Shown in pieces: positions 1 through 9,600 of a stretch of 55,401 nucleotides of DNA. This DNA comes from Aestuariibaculum marinum (GTDB taxonomy: Bacteria; Bacteroidota; Bacteroidia; Flavobacteriales; Flavobacteriaceae): NCBI RefSeq assembly GCF_014596975.1, contig NZ_JACVXD010000014.1, positions 1 through 55,401 on the forward strand, written 5' to 3'. The notes below the pieces were generated by a model. The model did not search any database and had not been told where the DNA came from. It saw only the letters and a program-made list of their open reading frames with translations. Made by a program: the position numbers and the translations under genes. How positions within the stretch are numbered: the first letter of the stretch is position 1; each line of letters begins with the position of its first letter.

Positions 1-31
1 AAACCGTTGATTTTGAAAGAATTTAATCTTA

Positions 32-74
32 GTAGCGGGAACAGGACTCGAACCTGTGACCTTCGGGTTATGAG
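32..74 (-). repeat. tRNA-CAU 3'-end remnant, left attachment site of element 1
   Basis: On the minus strand this reads as the anticodon loop (CTCATAA), the 3' anticodon arm, variable loop, T-arm (TTCGAGT loop) and acceptor 3' strand of a CAU tRNA. The D-arm and 5' acceptor are missing, so it is not a functional tRNA. It is identical over 43 bp to 31804-31846. Bases 1-15, just beyond it, match 31774-31788, which is the right arm of the terminator hairpin beside the other copy. The window therefore starts inside the equivalent tRNA terminator. Confidence 0.85.
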
Positions 75-136
75 CCCCAAGACTTCCATTTAAAAAACCA
101 TTTTACTGGGGTTTTCCGCTGTTAATTTACTTAAAT

Positions 137-155
137 CGTATGCTAAAACGTATGC
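137..155. repeat. Left-end integrase arm-type repeats of element 1
   Basis: CGTATGC occurs at 137-143 and again at 149-155, a 12-bp period, 62 bp inside the left att copy. The same heptamer occurs with the same 12-bp period at the right end of the element (31690-31720). The match in sequence, spacing and position at both ends is what arm-type binding sites of a tyrosine recombinase would look like. The repeats are seen; the binding role is inferred. The rest of 75-260 holds no gene I can support. Confidence 0.6.
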
Positions 156-260
156 AGCTTTAGTTTTCTGATTATTCAATCTAATATACAAATTTAATGA
201 TATAATAAAAATTGTTTTTCCTCTTTGCAAGCAATGCCAATTTAGAATTGATATTGCATA

Positions 261-1349
261 TTATATTTTTATATAAGTCTGATTTTTATACATATACCAC
301 AAAATTAAATATAGTAAACCTGATCCTGCAACAACCGTTAAAGGCTCATAATATCTACCTGTAAACTGTTCTAAGCCAAATAATACTTGTTTTGATATGT
401 CTGAAAAATCAATAATGTGAGATAAAACATATGCCGTAATGGCATTTACACCTATAACTTTTAGTAAAAAGGCCCACTTTGTATGTCCTTTTACATCAAT
501 AATCCAATAGAAGCCAGCCAGAAAAATAAACGAAATTCCAGACGTTAATAAAACAAAAGTACTGGTCCATATTTTTTTTACCACTGGATGCCAAATATTT
601 AATAACAAGGCTACAACTATTGCTAACAATCCACAAAGCATTAATTGTTTTAAAATCGTTTTTGATGACAAACCTGAACGAAGAATCTCTCCTGCAAAAA
701 GGCCTGAAAGCGTTGTTGCTGTAAAACCTAATCCACTTAAAAGCCATGTATATTGATAACCATCATCAAATTGCCCAAAGACATAGTGATCAATATAAAG
801 GGCTATATTTTTATCTGGCAGAACCAAACTCTTACCTAATCCTGGTACTGGTGCATACTCAAGTAGGACACTGTAAACAATTAAACATAGAACAAAAAAA
901 ACATATCTTGCCGTTTTATTCAAATGAATATAAGCTATACATGCAAACAAATATCCGACGGCTATGGCCTGAAGCGTATTACTAAATATCTGAAACTTAT
1001 TTATATCAAAATGCAGTAAATTTCCCTGAACAATCCACCCTAATGCAAAAAGAATAGTAAACCTTTTAATTAAATGTGGGTACAATTGCAATTTACTGCC
1101 AACCTCATCTACACGTCTACCTAAAGAAAAAGGAATAACAACTCCTACAACAAACAAAAAGAGTGGCATTATTATATCGTAAAAATGAAAACCAAACCAT
1201 TCTGGATGAGAAAATTGATTCGCCATGGATTGAGTAAATTTTGTTTGTGAGGCTTCATTTAAACTATAAAAAAAACGATCTGCAAAAATGATCATTAACA
1301 TATCAAATCCTCTTAAGACGTCGATAGACATTAAGCGCTTGTTCTCCAT
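261..1349 (-). CDS. NagX/HGSNAT-like membrane acyltransferase
   Basis: This 362-residue polytopic inner-membrane protein begins with a short cytoplasmic tail and the family signature SIDVLRGFD near residue 8. About ten hydrophobic segments follow, giving the architecture of the DUF5009/HGSNAT (heparan-alpha-glucosaminide N-acetyltransferase, NagX) family. Family members are linked to acetylation or handling of amino sugars across the membrane and are common in PULs for GlcNAc- or GalNAc-containing glycans. It is the last gene of the PUL-A operon and is separated from the PKD lipoprotein by a strong terminator-like hairpin, so it may be expressed at a lower level. The family call is firm; the substrate is unknown. 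Confidence 0.85.
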   Translation of the reverse strand: MENKRLMSIDVLRGFDMLMIIFADRFFYSLNEASQTKFTQSMANQFSHPEWFGFHFYDIIMPLFLFVVGVVIPFSLGRRVDEVGSKLQLYPHLIKRFTILFALGWIVQGNLLHFDINKFQIFSNTLQAIAVGYLFACIAYIHLNKTARYVFFVLCLIVYSVLLEYAPVPGLGKSLVLPDKNIALYIDHYVFGQFDDGYQYTWLLSGLGFTATTLSGLFAGEILRSGLSSKTILKQLMLCGLLAIVVALLLNIWHPVVKKIWTSTFVLLTSGISFIFLAGFYWIIDVKGHTKWAFLLKVIGVNAITAYVLSHIIDFSDISKQVLFGLEQFTGRYYEPLTVVAGSGLLYLILWYMYKNQTYIKI

Positions 1350-1362
1350 ATTTTAAAATTTA

Positions 1363-1406
1363 ACAAAAAATCCCGGAACCTTATTAAATGAAAAGCTTCC
1401 GGGATT
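1363..1406 (-). terminator. Rho-independent terminator between PKD lipoprotein and NagX gene
   Basis: A perfect 10-bp stem (AATCCCGGAA at 1369-1378 with TTCCGGGATT at 1397-1406) closes an 18-nt loop. On the minus strand it is followed directly by a T6 run. It lies between the stop of the lipoprotein gene and the start of the NagX-like gene, so it probably attenuates transcription inside the operon. Confidence 0.75.
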
Positions 1407-1414
1407 AATGTATT

Positions 1415-2308
1415 TTACTCACAAAGACTTATTTCTTCAATAGGAATTTCGTAAACAACAAAACTACTTGTTGCCGTTACTTTTGGAAAGCTTCCAACTC
1501 CTGCCCAACCACTAGTCATTTCTGTAAAAGCGAACCCAATAGTAGAACCAAGGGAACCTAACTGTGTTTTAGGTATACTAAACTCTACAGCATTATTTTG
1601 AGCATTTAAACTTATTATACCGGATGAAATCATGTTTTGACTTTGTCCTAGCCAATTCCATGCCCATCCACCATTTGGATCTGTATGCTCATAAAAAGCT
1701 CCCCAAGAATTGCTTAGAAGAGGACCTTCAAATAAATAATCAGCTCCAGAACCATTAGGCCATTGCCAACTTAAAAATCCAGAAGCTGAATCTCCATCAG
1801 AATTAATAAATATATCTACTAATTCCATTTTCATATTTGTGTTACCTTCTAAATACACATTTATATTATCCCCTTTTCCCCAAACTTTAATCTTTTGTAC
1901 AGACACTCCATCTAACTCTTCATACAGATAATCTATATCTGACCAGTCCTCAAAACTACCATCTATCGCAATTTCAACATCTAAAACCTCTGGAGCTACT
2001 ATTGTTTTGGTAACATAAGCCTCCTGACCTTCTTGATTAATTGCTGTTAAAGTAACTTCAATTTCTCCTCCAACAGTTACATATCTATATTTTGGATTTT
2101 CCTTTTCACAATAAAAACTCAAATCTCCAAAGTCCCACCTGTAGGTTGTAGCTCCCTGAGACAAGTTTGTAAACGAGAATAAGCTTCCATCATTTTCAAA
2201 AGAAAAATCAGCAATTATATCTGATTCTGAACTAGCTGAATCATCCGATCCACAACCCACAAGGAATGAAAAGGAAATAACGTAGAATAAAAATTTTATA
2301 TTTTTCAT
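1415..2308 (-). CDS. PKD-domain outer-membrane lipoprotein, putative glycan-binding protein
   Basis: The 297-residue product has a lipoprotein signal peptide with lipobox FLVGC (Cys19), followed by an acidic serine-rich stretch (GSDDSASSESD) typical of surface-exposed flavobacterial lipoproteins. A PKD-like domain lies at about residues 30-105 (TTYRWDFGD motif). The C-terminal half (about 110-290) begins IDGSFEDWSDIDY, resembling the carbohydrate-binding-like domains of surface lipoproteins that describe a small ordered sandwich. No catalytic motif was recognised. Its place in the PUL-A operon, downstream of SusCD, fits a SusE/F-type surface glycan-binding protein. The binding role is inferred. 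Confidence 0.7.
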   Translation of the reverse strand: MKNIKFLFYVISFSFLVGCGSDDSASSESDIIADFSFENDGSLFSFTNLSQGATTYRWDFGDLSFYCEKENPKYRYVTVGGEIEVTLTAINQEGQEAYVTKTIVAPEVLDVEIAIDGSFEDWSDIDYLYEELDGVSVQKIKVWGKGDNINVYLEGNTNMKMELVDIFINSDGDSASGFLSWQWPNGSGADYLFEGPLLSNSWGAFYEHTDPNGGWAWNWLGQSQNMISSGIISLNAQNNAVEFSIPKTQLGSLGSTIGFAFTEMTSGWAGVGSFPKVTATSSFVVYEIPIEEISLCE

Positions 2309-2339
2309 GATTAGTTTTTAATTAAAATAAGTTTTAAGA

Positions 2340-3692
2340 TTAGTTTATCTTTAAAGTATGTAATAGGTTGTTCATACCATCAGAAGACTCCCAAGTACCT
2401 GTATTTGCCAACCGAATTGCATATTCAGATCTTTCTTTAAGTGCCTCTGAACTATCTTCTATTTTTAAAAACAGTTGATATTCACCAGCAGGTATGCCTG
2501 AAAGATTTACAGATTCTGTTAAATTGTAATCTACATTCGGCAAAACCTTTCTTATGTCTAGATTCAATTCCCTTTTATATGTAGTACCATCTTTTGATTT
2601 AAAAACTAAAAAAGATTTTTTCACATTGTAAACAGGAGCAAAACCAACATTTTTTATAACTAGGTTAAGTTGATAATTGCTGTTTTCACTCACCTCATTT
2701 TTAAAGTTTCCTGTTTTTAATGAAAGGCGATACCCTAATTTCCTTTGAAAGTCATTAAAACAATTATTGGCTCTCCATTCATCCAGAACCGGTCCATAAT
2801 AGTCAAGGTTTAAATATGACCACTTTAATAAAGACATTTCTATTTCTGATTTCGAGCAACTGGCAATGGGAACATCGGTTGGAGGACAAGTTTCACCTCC
2901 TGTTGGGACAAAAAAAGCTTCTTTACTTATATAAGTCTTTTCGGCACTCACATTTTGATATGTACCATAATCATCTGCGCTAGCCAAAAAGCAGTCGTTA
3001 TGAAAACCTACCCTGGCAAGATCAGAGGTGCCATATCCCACATCTGCTCCAATCGCCTCAGAATAATTAAAAATGTTTTGCTTATATAATGGTGCCCTAA
3101 CTTGTATTTTTATTTCCTTTGGAAATACTTCCAACATTTTTGTTAATACAGCTCTCCTACCTTCGGTATTAGCCAAACCATTACTTGAATAGTACCATTC
3201 TCCCCACGCACCTATAAAACCTGCCTGAACAAATGCTATAACATCTGAATTTTCAGAAACCAAAGATTTTAATTGATCTAAATGCGACTCTATAATATTA
3301 AGTGAAGCATCTTCCCCATCTATATCATCAGTGTATGCAAATCGCAATATGCACTTCACGCCTGCATTACGAAATCTTTCAAAATCTGTTTTTATTAAAT
3401 TCAATTGAGCAGCACTCAAATCGGAGTTCTTAAAAGCTTCTAAATAATATAACCGATTAATGATTGTGACATTCTCACTCTTCAAATCATTTAATACAGC
3501 TTCAGTAATGGGCTGCCCTTCAGACTTTACACTCCAAAGGTGCATAAAACCTCTTTCTGGGTTTGAGATCACTTCATTTGACGGTGTATAAATTACACTG
3601 CTATCATTTTGTTTTTCAATATCATCATCGCTATTACCCCCACAACTAATAATCGCATTAAAAAACAATATTATTATAAATTTATATTTCAT
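2340..3692 (-). CDS. DUF4874/DUF4832 domain lipoprotein
   Basis: The 450-residue product has a lipoprotein signal (lipobox around IISCGG, Cys17). The motif NPERGFMHLW marks the N-terminal DUF4874 domain, and the C-terminal part (about residues 300-440) matches the DUF4832 layout. The N-terminal half has a TIM-barrel look (LRFAYTDD, VIAFVQAGFIGAWGEWYYS), which suggests a glycoside-hydrolase-like fold. GEWYYS resembles a GH-type glutamate site, but catalysis has not been shown by anything visible here. It sits 19 bp from the GH109 gene in PUL-A, so it probably acts on or binds the same glycan. The family call is firm; the function is open. Confidence 0.75.
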   Translation of the reverse strand: MKYKFIIILFFNAIISCGGNSDDDIEKQNDSSVIYTPSNEVISNPERGFMHLWSVKSEGQPITEAVLNDLKSENVTIINRLYYLEAFKNSDLSAAQLNLIKTDFERFRNAGVKCILRFAYTDDIDGEDASLNIIESHLDQLKSLVSENSDVIAFVQAGFIGAWGEWYYSSNGLANTEGRRAVLTKMLEVFPKEIKIQVRAPLYKQNIFNYSEAIGADVGYGTSDLARVGFHNDCFLASADDYGTYQNVSAEKTYISKEAFFVPTGGETCPPTDVPIASCSKSEIEMSLLKWSYLNLDYYGPVLDEWRANNCFNDFQRKLGYRLSLKTGNFKNEVSENSNYQLNLVIKNVGFAPVYNVKKSFLVFKSKDGTTYKRELNLDIRKVLPNVDYNLTESVNLSGIPAGEYQLFLKIEDSSEALKERSEYAIRLANTGTWESSDGMNNLLHTLKIN

Positions 3693-3711
3693 CGTTTAGT
3701 CTTTATGTTTA

Positions 3712-5064
3712 TTAATAGTCATTCTTAATCCAATTGTATGGTTTTCTGCTCACCCACTTTCCTCTTGTAAAATCCGGAAAATCTTGTGGAGCACCATTAT
3801 TTTCAATTGAGGCTTCAGACAATGGCGTAATTGCACTCCAAGCTGCAGCATCGTATGCATCAAGAGGAGGAGCTACATTTTGTTTAGCCGATTCCACAAA
3901 GGCATTAATCACAAAAAAGTCCATTCCGCCATGCCCAGATCCTTCTGCTAAATCTCCATATGTTTTCCATAATGGGTGGTCATACTTTTTTAACCATTCT
4001 CCCGCATCATCCCATTCATCATATTTACTCACCCCCTCAATATACATGCGGTTACCATCTACTTCCCATAAACCATTAGCTCCTTGTACTCTAAAACCTA
4101 AAGAATATGGTCTTGGCAAATTGGTATCGTGAGTTACTATAATAGTTTCGCCATTTGAAGTTTCAATGGTTGAAGTAACCACATCTCCTAATTTGAAGTT
4201 TAACTTAGCATTGGGATGATCTTTGCCTCCTATATTTTCTATATAATTATGGAGCCCAATACTTTTTGTAGCGCTAGATGTAATAGACATAAATCTATTT
4301 CCTCTGTTAATGTCGCACATGGTTGCCACAGGACCTACACCGTGTGTAGGGTAAACATCTCCATTTCTTAATAAAGAATGTTGTGTTCTCCAAACCGATT
4401 CGGAAATCCCCTTTTTTCCAAATTCAGCTCCAATGCCATCTGGTGATTTACCATTATTAAACTTAATGGTTCGTAGATCATGTTGGTATCCACATCGAAA
4501 ATGAACTAAATCACCAAACACATTTTTCTTTACCATGTTTAAAACAGCCAAAATATCGCGACGGTAATTAACATTTTCTAAAATCATTAAATGTGTTCCG
4601 GTTTGTTCGTGTGTATTTACGAGATCCCAACACTCTTCTAAAGTATTAGCTGCAGAAACTTCCAATCCAGTATATTTCCCTGCTTTCATAGCATCTTTAG
4701 CCATACGAGTATGCCACAACCACGGTGTAGAAATAACTACCGCATCGACTTCACTTAAAGCTAAAAGATTCAAATAATCCAACTCATTCTTTCCAAAAAC
4801 AAGAGGTTTCTTGTTTCCCTTACCTGCAATTTTTTCAGTAGCTATTTCTATCCTTTTGGGATCTATATCGCAAATTGCTGTAATTTCTATATCATCTCTA
4901 AATAACAGGTTATTAAGGTGATTGGTTCCTCTTAAGCCAACCCCTATCATACCAACTTTTAATTTATCAGAAGCATTTCCTTGTCCAAAAGTTAAACTTG
5001 GCAATAAGGTTAATCCTGCGCTTACAATAGCTGTTTTTTTTATAAAATTTCTCCTTGAGTCCAT
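3712..5064 (-). CDS. GH109-type Gfo/Idh/MocA family enzyme (putative alpha-N-acetylgalactosaminidase)
   Basis: The 450-residue protein begins with a twin-arginine signal (SRRNFIKKTA, then a hydrophobic stretch ending LTFGQ), so it is exported folded, presumably with bound NAD. A Rossmann motif follows (GMIGVGLRGTNHL, about residues 38-50). The segments STPWLWHTRMAK, GYQHDLRTIKF, NGDVYPTHGVGP and MCDINRGNRFMS match the conserved blocks of GH109, where NAD-dependent hydrolysis of alpha-GalNAc is known. The enzyme could instead be a related oxidoreductase with another substrate. It lies in the PUL-A operon with SusCD and a NagX-like protein, which supports an amino-sugar glycan target. Confidence 0.82.
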   Translation of the reverse strand: MDSRRNFIKKTAIVSAGLTLLPSLTFGQGNASDKLKVGMIGVGLRGTNHLNNLLFRDDIEITAICDIDPKRIEIATEKIAGKGNKKPLVFGKNELDYLNLLALSEVDAVVISTPWLWHTRMAKDAMKAGKYTGLEVSAANTLEECWDLVNTHEQTGTHLMILENVNYRRDILAVLNMVKKNVFGDLVHFRCGYQHDLRTIKFNNGKSPDGIGAEFGKKGISESVWRTQHSLLRNGDVYPTHGVGPVATMCDINRGNRFMSITSSATKSIGLHNYIENIGGKDHPNAKLNFKLGDVVTSTIETSNGETIIVTHDTNLPRPYSLGFRVQGANGLWEVDGNRMYIEGVSKYDEWDDAGEWLKKYDHPLWKTYGDLAEGSGHGGMDFFVINAFVESAKQNVAPPLDAYDAAAWSAITPLSEASIENNGAPQDFPDFTRGKWVSRKPYNWIKNDY

Positions 5065-5145
5065 TCTCTTTTAATATTTTTTCACATAGTTTTTAAATAG
5101 AGAGCTGAAAAATAGTTGCTCCAGCTCCCTAACAATCAAACTAAA

Positions 5146-6618
5146 CTAATTATACCCTGGGTTTTGTAAAAAGGCACCTTTACCCTCACTAATTCGTGCT
5201 AAAGAAAAAGGAAATAACACCTTATAATCTGCACTTTGACTAGCGTCTCCGTTTAATTCGTTAGCATGCTCTACATACTTACCATGCCTAATTAAATCAG
5301 AACGATATTGTCCATTTTCACACCAGTATTCATGAGATCTTTCAAGAAGAATCATATCATTAAAACTATCGATATCTGAGTAATCAGATAATTGAATTGG
5401 ATCTAATTGAGCCCGTTCCCTTATCTCATTAACTAGATCTATTGCTTCTTGATTAGGAGTTCCATTTTTATTAGCTAATGCTTCTGCTTTAGATAAAAGC
5501 ACATCAGCATAACGGTATACTATAATATCGACTGTTGTTAGCCCTGAATTTCTATCTGCATCGGCATCAATTTTTAATGGAATAGGACCTAGTTGCATTA
5601 CAGTACCCGGATTTGACCTGTTATAAGTAATTCCATCAGTACCCACATATTCAGCTATTAAATTGGTTTTTCTAACATCATTACTTTCAAATGAATCGTA
5701 AAATTTCCATGAACTTTGAATTGTAGACCATCCCCCTCTTTCTGGGTAATTTGATGGCAATACCATTAATTGCCATTGATTTTCACTTGTTCCAGCATAA
5801 TCGGCAGGTACAACAAACATTATTTCTTTATTATCAATCTGAGCTTCTTTCCCAAACATACCAACATAATCAGGGGCTAATTCATAATAGTTCATATTCA
5901 TAATAGCATTCGCTTGAGTTTCTACATCACTCCATCTTTTTTCATGTAGATATAATCTGATTAATAACATTCTTGCCAAACCTTGACTGAAACGTCCATA
6001 ATTTGCTTCACTAGGTAACGGCAAATCCTGTACTGCATCTAATAAATCTTTCTCAATAAAACTCACCATATCATCATGGCTAAGTCTTGCTAAAGGCGTT
6101 TCTGTTAATGGATTTTTAAGTACTTCTAGGGGTGCTACTACTAAAGCACCATACATATCGAATAATTCATAGCTTAAAAATCCTCGAGCACATTTAATTT
6201 CGGCGATTCCTCTCTTTTTCAAGTTATCATTAACGCTAGAGTTTTCTATCCTGTCAATACTTAAAGTCATACTACTTATCTTATTGTAAAAATCATCGTA
6301 GTACCTCGTAAACGTTGAAGAGGTTTGATTATAACTATGTAACGTTGCTTCTTGCTGCTGACCAAAAGCGCCTTGCAAAATCTCAGTAGTTGCATCTAAT
6401 GTAAACATAAGTCCACGCTCAGATGTAGAATGAATGCCATCGGCCCAGGAACCTCTTAACGGATAATATGCAGCAGCCACTAAAGCTTCCACATCTGCTT
6501 CTGATGAAGGAAATATAGCCGGATTAATTTCATCATAATTTACCGATTCTAATTCCGGACTACAGGCTACAGAAAATATAATTATACTGGCTATTAAATA
6601 TTTTATAATGCTTTTCAT
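5146..6618 (-). CDS. SusD/RagB family nutrient-binding lipoprotein (PUL-A)
   Basis: The 490-residue product has a lipoprotein signal (lipobox FSVAC) and the SusD/RagB layout: N-terminal SusD-like TPR region with FPSSEADVEALVAAAYYPLRG and CARGFLSYELFDMYG, and a C-terminal domain with YRYADVLLSKAEALA and NEIRERAQL. It should cap the TonB-dependent transporter encoded immediately upstream (10-bp gap) and bind the oligosaccharide at the cell surface. The pairing with an STN-containing SusC and a FecR/ECF pair suggests that uptake is coupled to sigma-factor signalling. The glycan is not determinable from sequence alone. Confidence 0.93.
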   Translation of the reverse strand: MKSIIKYLIASIIIFSVACSPELESVNYDEINPAIFPSSEADVEALVAAAYYPLRGSWADGIHSTSERGLMFTLDATTEILQGAFGQQQEATLHSYNQTSSTFTRYYDDFYNKISSMTLSIDRIENSSVNDNLKKRGIAEIKCARGFLSYELFDMYGALVVAPLEVLKNPLTETPLARLSHDDMVSFIEKDLLDAVQDLPLPSEANYGRFSQGLARMLLIRLYLHEKRWSDVETQANAIMNMNYYELAPDYVGMFGKEAQIDNKEIMFVVPADYAGTSENQWQLMVLPSNYPERGGWSTIQSSWKFYDSFESNDVRKTNLIAEYVGTDGITYNRSNPGTVMQLGPIPLKIDADADRNSGLTTVDIIVYRYADVLLSKAEALANKNGTPNQEAIDLVNEIRERAQLDPIQLSDYSDIDSFNDMILLERSHEYWCENGQYRSDLIRHGKYVEHANELNGDASQSADYKVLFPFSLARISEGKGAFLQNPGYN

Positions 6619-6628
6619 AATCTAATTT

Positions 6629-9600
6629 TTAAAATTTTAAATCTATCCCTATTGAATAGGTTTTAACATTTGGATAAGCTGCTACATAAGAATCTGTTTC
6701 AGGGTCAACTCCGTTGTAAGGTGTTATAACAAAAAGATTTTGCGCATCAAATCGAATAGCAGCACTAGTTAACAATTGCCCCATCCACTTACTTGGTAAA
6801 TTATATGCTAAGGATAAATTTTGAAGCCTGATAAACCAGGCATCCTGCAAGAAGAAGTCTCCTGAATCGTATTGTGTAAATCCAAAATGAGAGGCAGGTC
6901 GCGTATTAGTTGGATTGTCTGGAGTCCATCTATCAAATACACTAGTAAGAGCATTTCTTCCATTGGTAGCTACTCCCAAAGCGCTTACTCCCATGGCGAA
7001 GTCTGTTGGATCTACCAGTTTTCTACCAAACATCCCATTGAAATGAAATTTAAGATCGAAATTTTTATAGGTAATTCTATTACTAAAGCCTGCAATAAAA
7101 TCTGGATCTGTAGCCCCCATTAAAACAATATCGGCATCATCAATTCTTCCGTCCGGCTCTCCTGTTGGAATAAATTTCCCTTGCTCATCAACTATAGGAT
7201 TTCCAAATTCATCTCTGGAATATCCATTAATATCTTTAAGTTTAATTTGACCTGGAAATAAATCTGGTTGTGCAGGCACAACCTCTCCAATTTGCATAAC
7301 CCCATCAGACAAATAAGAGTACCGAGCTCTTATTGGATCATTATCTTGTTGATAAATCGCCGGTTTCCAATCTTCAGCTCTTTCTTTCCAGCTATCTTTA
7401 AATTTTGAAAATGTCAACGTGCTTTCCCATCTAAAATCTCCACTATCAACATTTACAGTATTTAAAGTAACCTCTACTCCTTTACTTTGAGTACTTCCTA
7501 TATTTGCCCAAACAGAATTAATTTCGTTATATGAATTAATAGGCTTTACTTGAAGTAGGTCTGAAATCTCCTTGTTATAAACTTCAACGGAACCAGAAAC
7601 GATACCTTTAAAAAGCTGAAAATCTAATCCGAAATTTAACTCTTTAGTTGTTTCCCATTTTAAGTCTGGGTTTTCTAATCTTGACGGGAAAACTCCAATT
7701 AATATAGACTCATCAGGATTTAAATAAGCAGGCTGTGCATAGTAAGCAGCAAAAGCATTAGAACCAATATCTGCGTTACCTGTTTCTCCATAACCAATTC
7801 TTAATTTTAACTGAGAAATCTGATCTTGAATATTCTTCATGAATGACTCCTCGGCTATATCCCAACCCAATGCTAAAGATGGAAATATAGCGAATCTATT
7901 ATTTCTTGAAAAAACACTTGATCCATCACGACGAATAGTAGACGATAAGATATATTTGTCTTTATAAACATAATTTACACGTCCAAAGAAAGAGACTAAA
8001 TTGTCTTCCCTTTTGGTTGAGCCAAGCACTTTTGTACCTGCTCCTGCATTTAGATTATTCCATAAAAAAGCATCAGTTATAAAATCACTATTTCCTGAAT
8101 TAGCACTTTCCGATCTATATTTTTGACGAGAGTACCCTACTAAAAAACTCAAATTATGTTCTTCATCAAAAATTGTAGAATAATTTAGAGTCATATCTAA
8201 TAACTCATCATTCTTTTTTTGACTTGCAATTGATGCTTTTCCGTTTTCTAAAGCACCCCACAGTGTTGTTCTTGGTAAATAAGTATTTCTTCCACTATAA
8301 CCTTGATCTATTCCCATTTGCACCCTTGCAGTTAATCCTTTTATAGGTTTCAATTCTGCGAAGAAATTAGTAAGAGTTCTGTCAATTACACCTTCATCTG
8401 TTATTGTTAAAAGAGAGTAAGGATTGGGTTCTAAGGCATTATCTGGGTTAATAGGATAATTCCCTTCTTCATCTATAGCTTGTATATGAGGACCATACTG
8501 CAATGCTGATCGTATAATTCCGGAATTTTCAAATTGGTCTCCTCCCAACTGGCTATTAGAATTATTAATTCTACTCATAGAAAGATTCATACCAAAACTT
8601 AAAAAGTTGGTTATTTTCTGGTCTAAATTGAAGCGTAAAGACGTTCTATCGAAAGCCGAATTTTTAAGAACCCCGTCTTGCTTATATAAGTTACCAGACA
8701 AATAATATTTTGTTGAATTTGTTCCCCCACTTAAAGACAAATTATGTTGCTGAGTACTTCCATCTCTTGTAACTAACGACAACCAATCTGTACCTTGACC
8801 TGCATTATTAATTTGCTCGTCTGAATAAAATCTGGTAAAAGGAATCCCATTAACAGGATTTGAAATAGCTTCTTCCAAAGTTTTATCACTATAAGGGTAA
8901 ATTCTATTTAAAAAAGCCCAATTTTCAAAAGCAGCTTCATTTCTTAATTGCATCCAGTCCTTCAATCCTAACAATTTATAGCTATCATTATAGGCTTGAA
9001 AAGAGTACGATGCAGAATAAGCAACTTGTACCTTCCCCTCTTTTCCTTTTTTACTAGTAATTAAAATAACACCATTTGCAGCTCTTGCACCATAAATAGA
9101 AGTTGCACTCGCATCTTTTAATACTGATATCGATTCTATATCATTAGGGTTAAATGAATTTAAAATACTTTGAGTTCCTCCGTCATATCTATTTCCTGAA
9201 TCTGGCTGCTGAAATTCGGTTATAGGAAAACCATCTATAACAATTAATGGTTGGTTACTTGCATTTACTGAACCTGCACCACGAATTAAAAAATCTAATC
9301 CACCGCCAGGTTGAGCACTATTTTGAACAATTTGTAATCCAGCTGCTTTTCCTCTTAAAGCATCTCCTACCGAAGGCGACGAAGATAAAACAAGATCTTC
9401 CCCTTTAACAGTTGAAATCGCACCGGCCACATCCTTTTTTCTTTGTGTACCATACCCCACAAGAACAACTTCTTCTAAACTGTTATTGTCTACTTTTAAA
9501 CCAATATCTAAAAACGATGCTTCTGTAATTTGTATTTCTTGAGTTACATACCCCAAAAATGAAACAACCAAAACGGCACCTTGATTAGTGACTTTTAAAG

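Noticed and set aside
32..81. A complete tRNA gene on the minus strand
   Set aside because: Only the anticodon loop to the 3' acceptor is present. The bases 5' of the loop give at best an imperfect anticodon stem, and no D-arm or 5' acceptor follows. It is an att remnant.
137..155. The short repeats as a CRISPR array
   Set aside because: Repeat units are 7 bp with 5-bp gaps, only two or three copies, and no cas genes are in the window. They fit integrase arm sites better.
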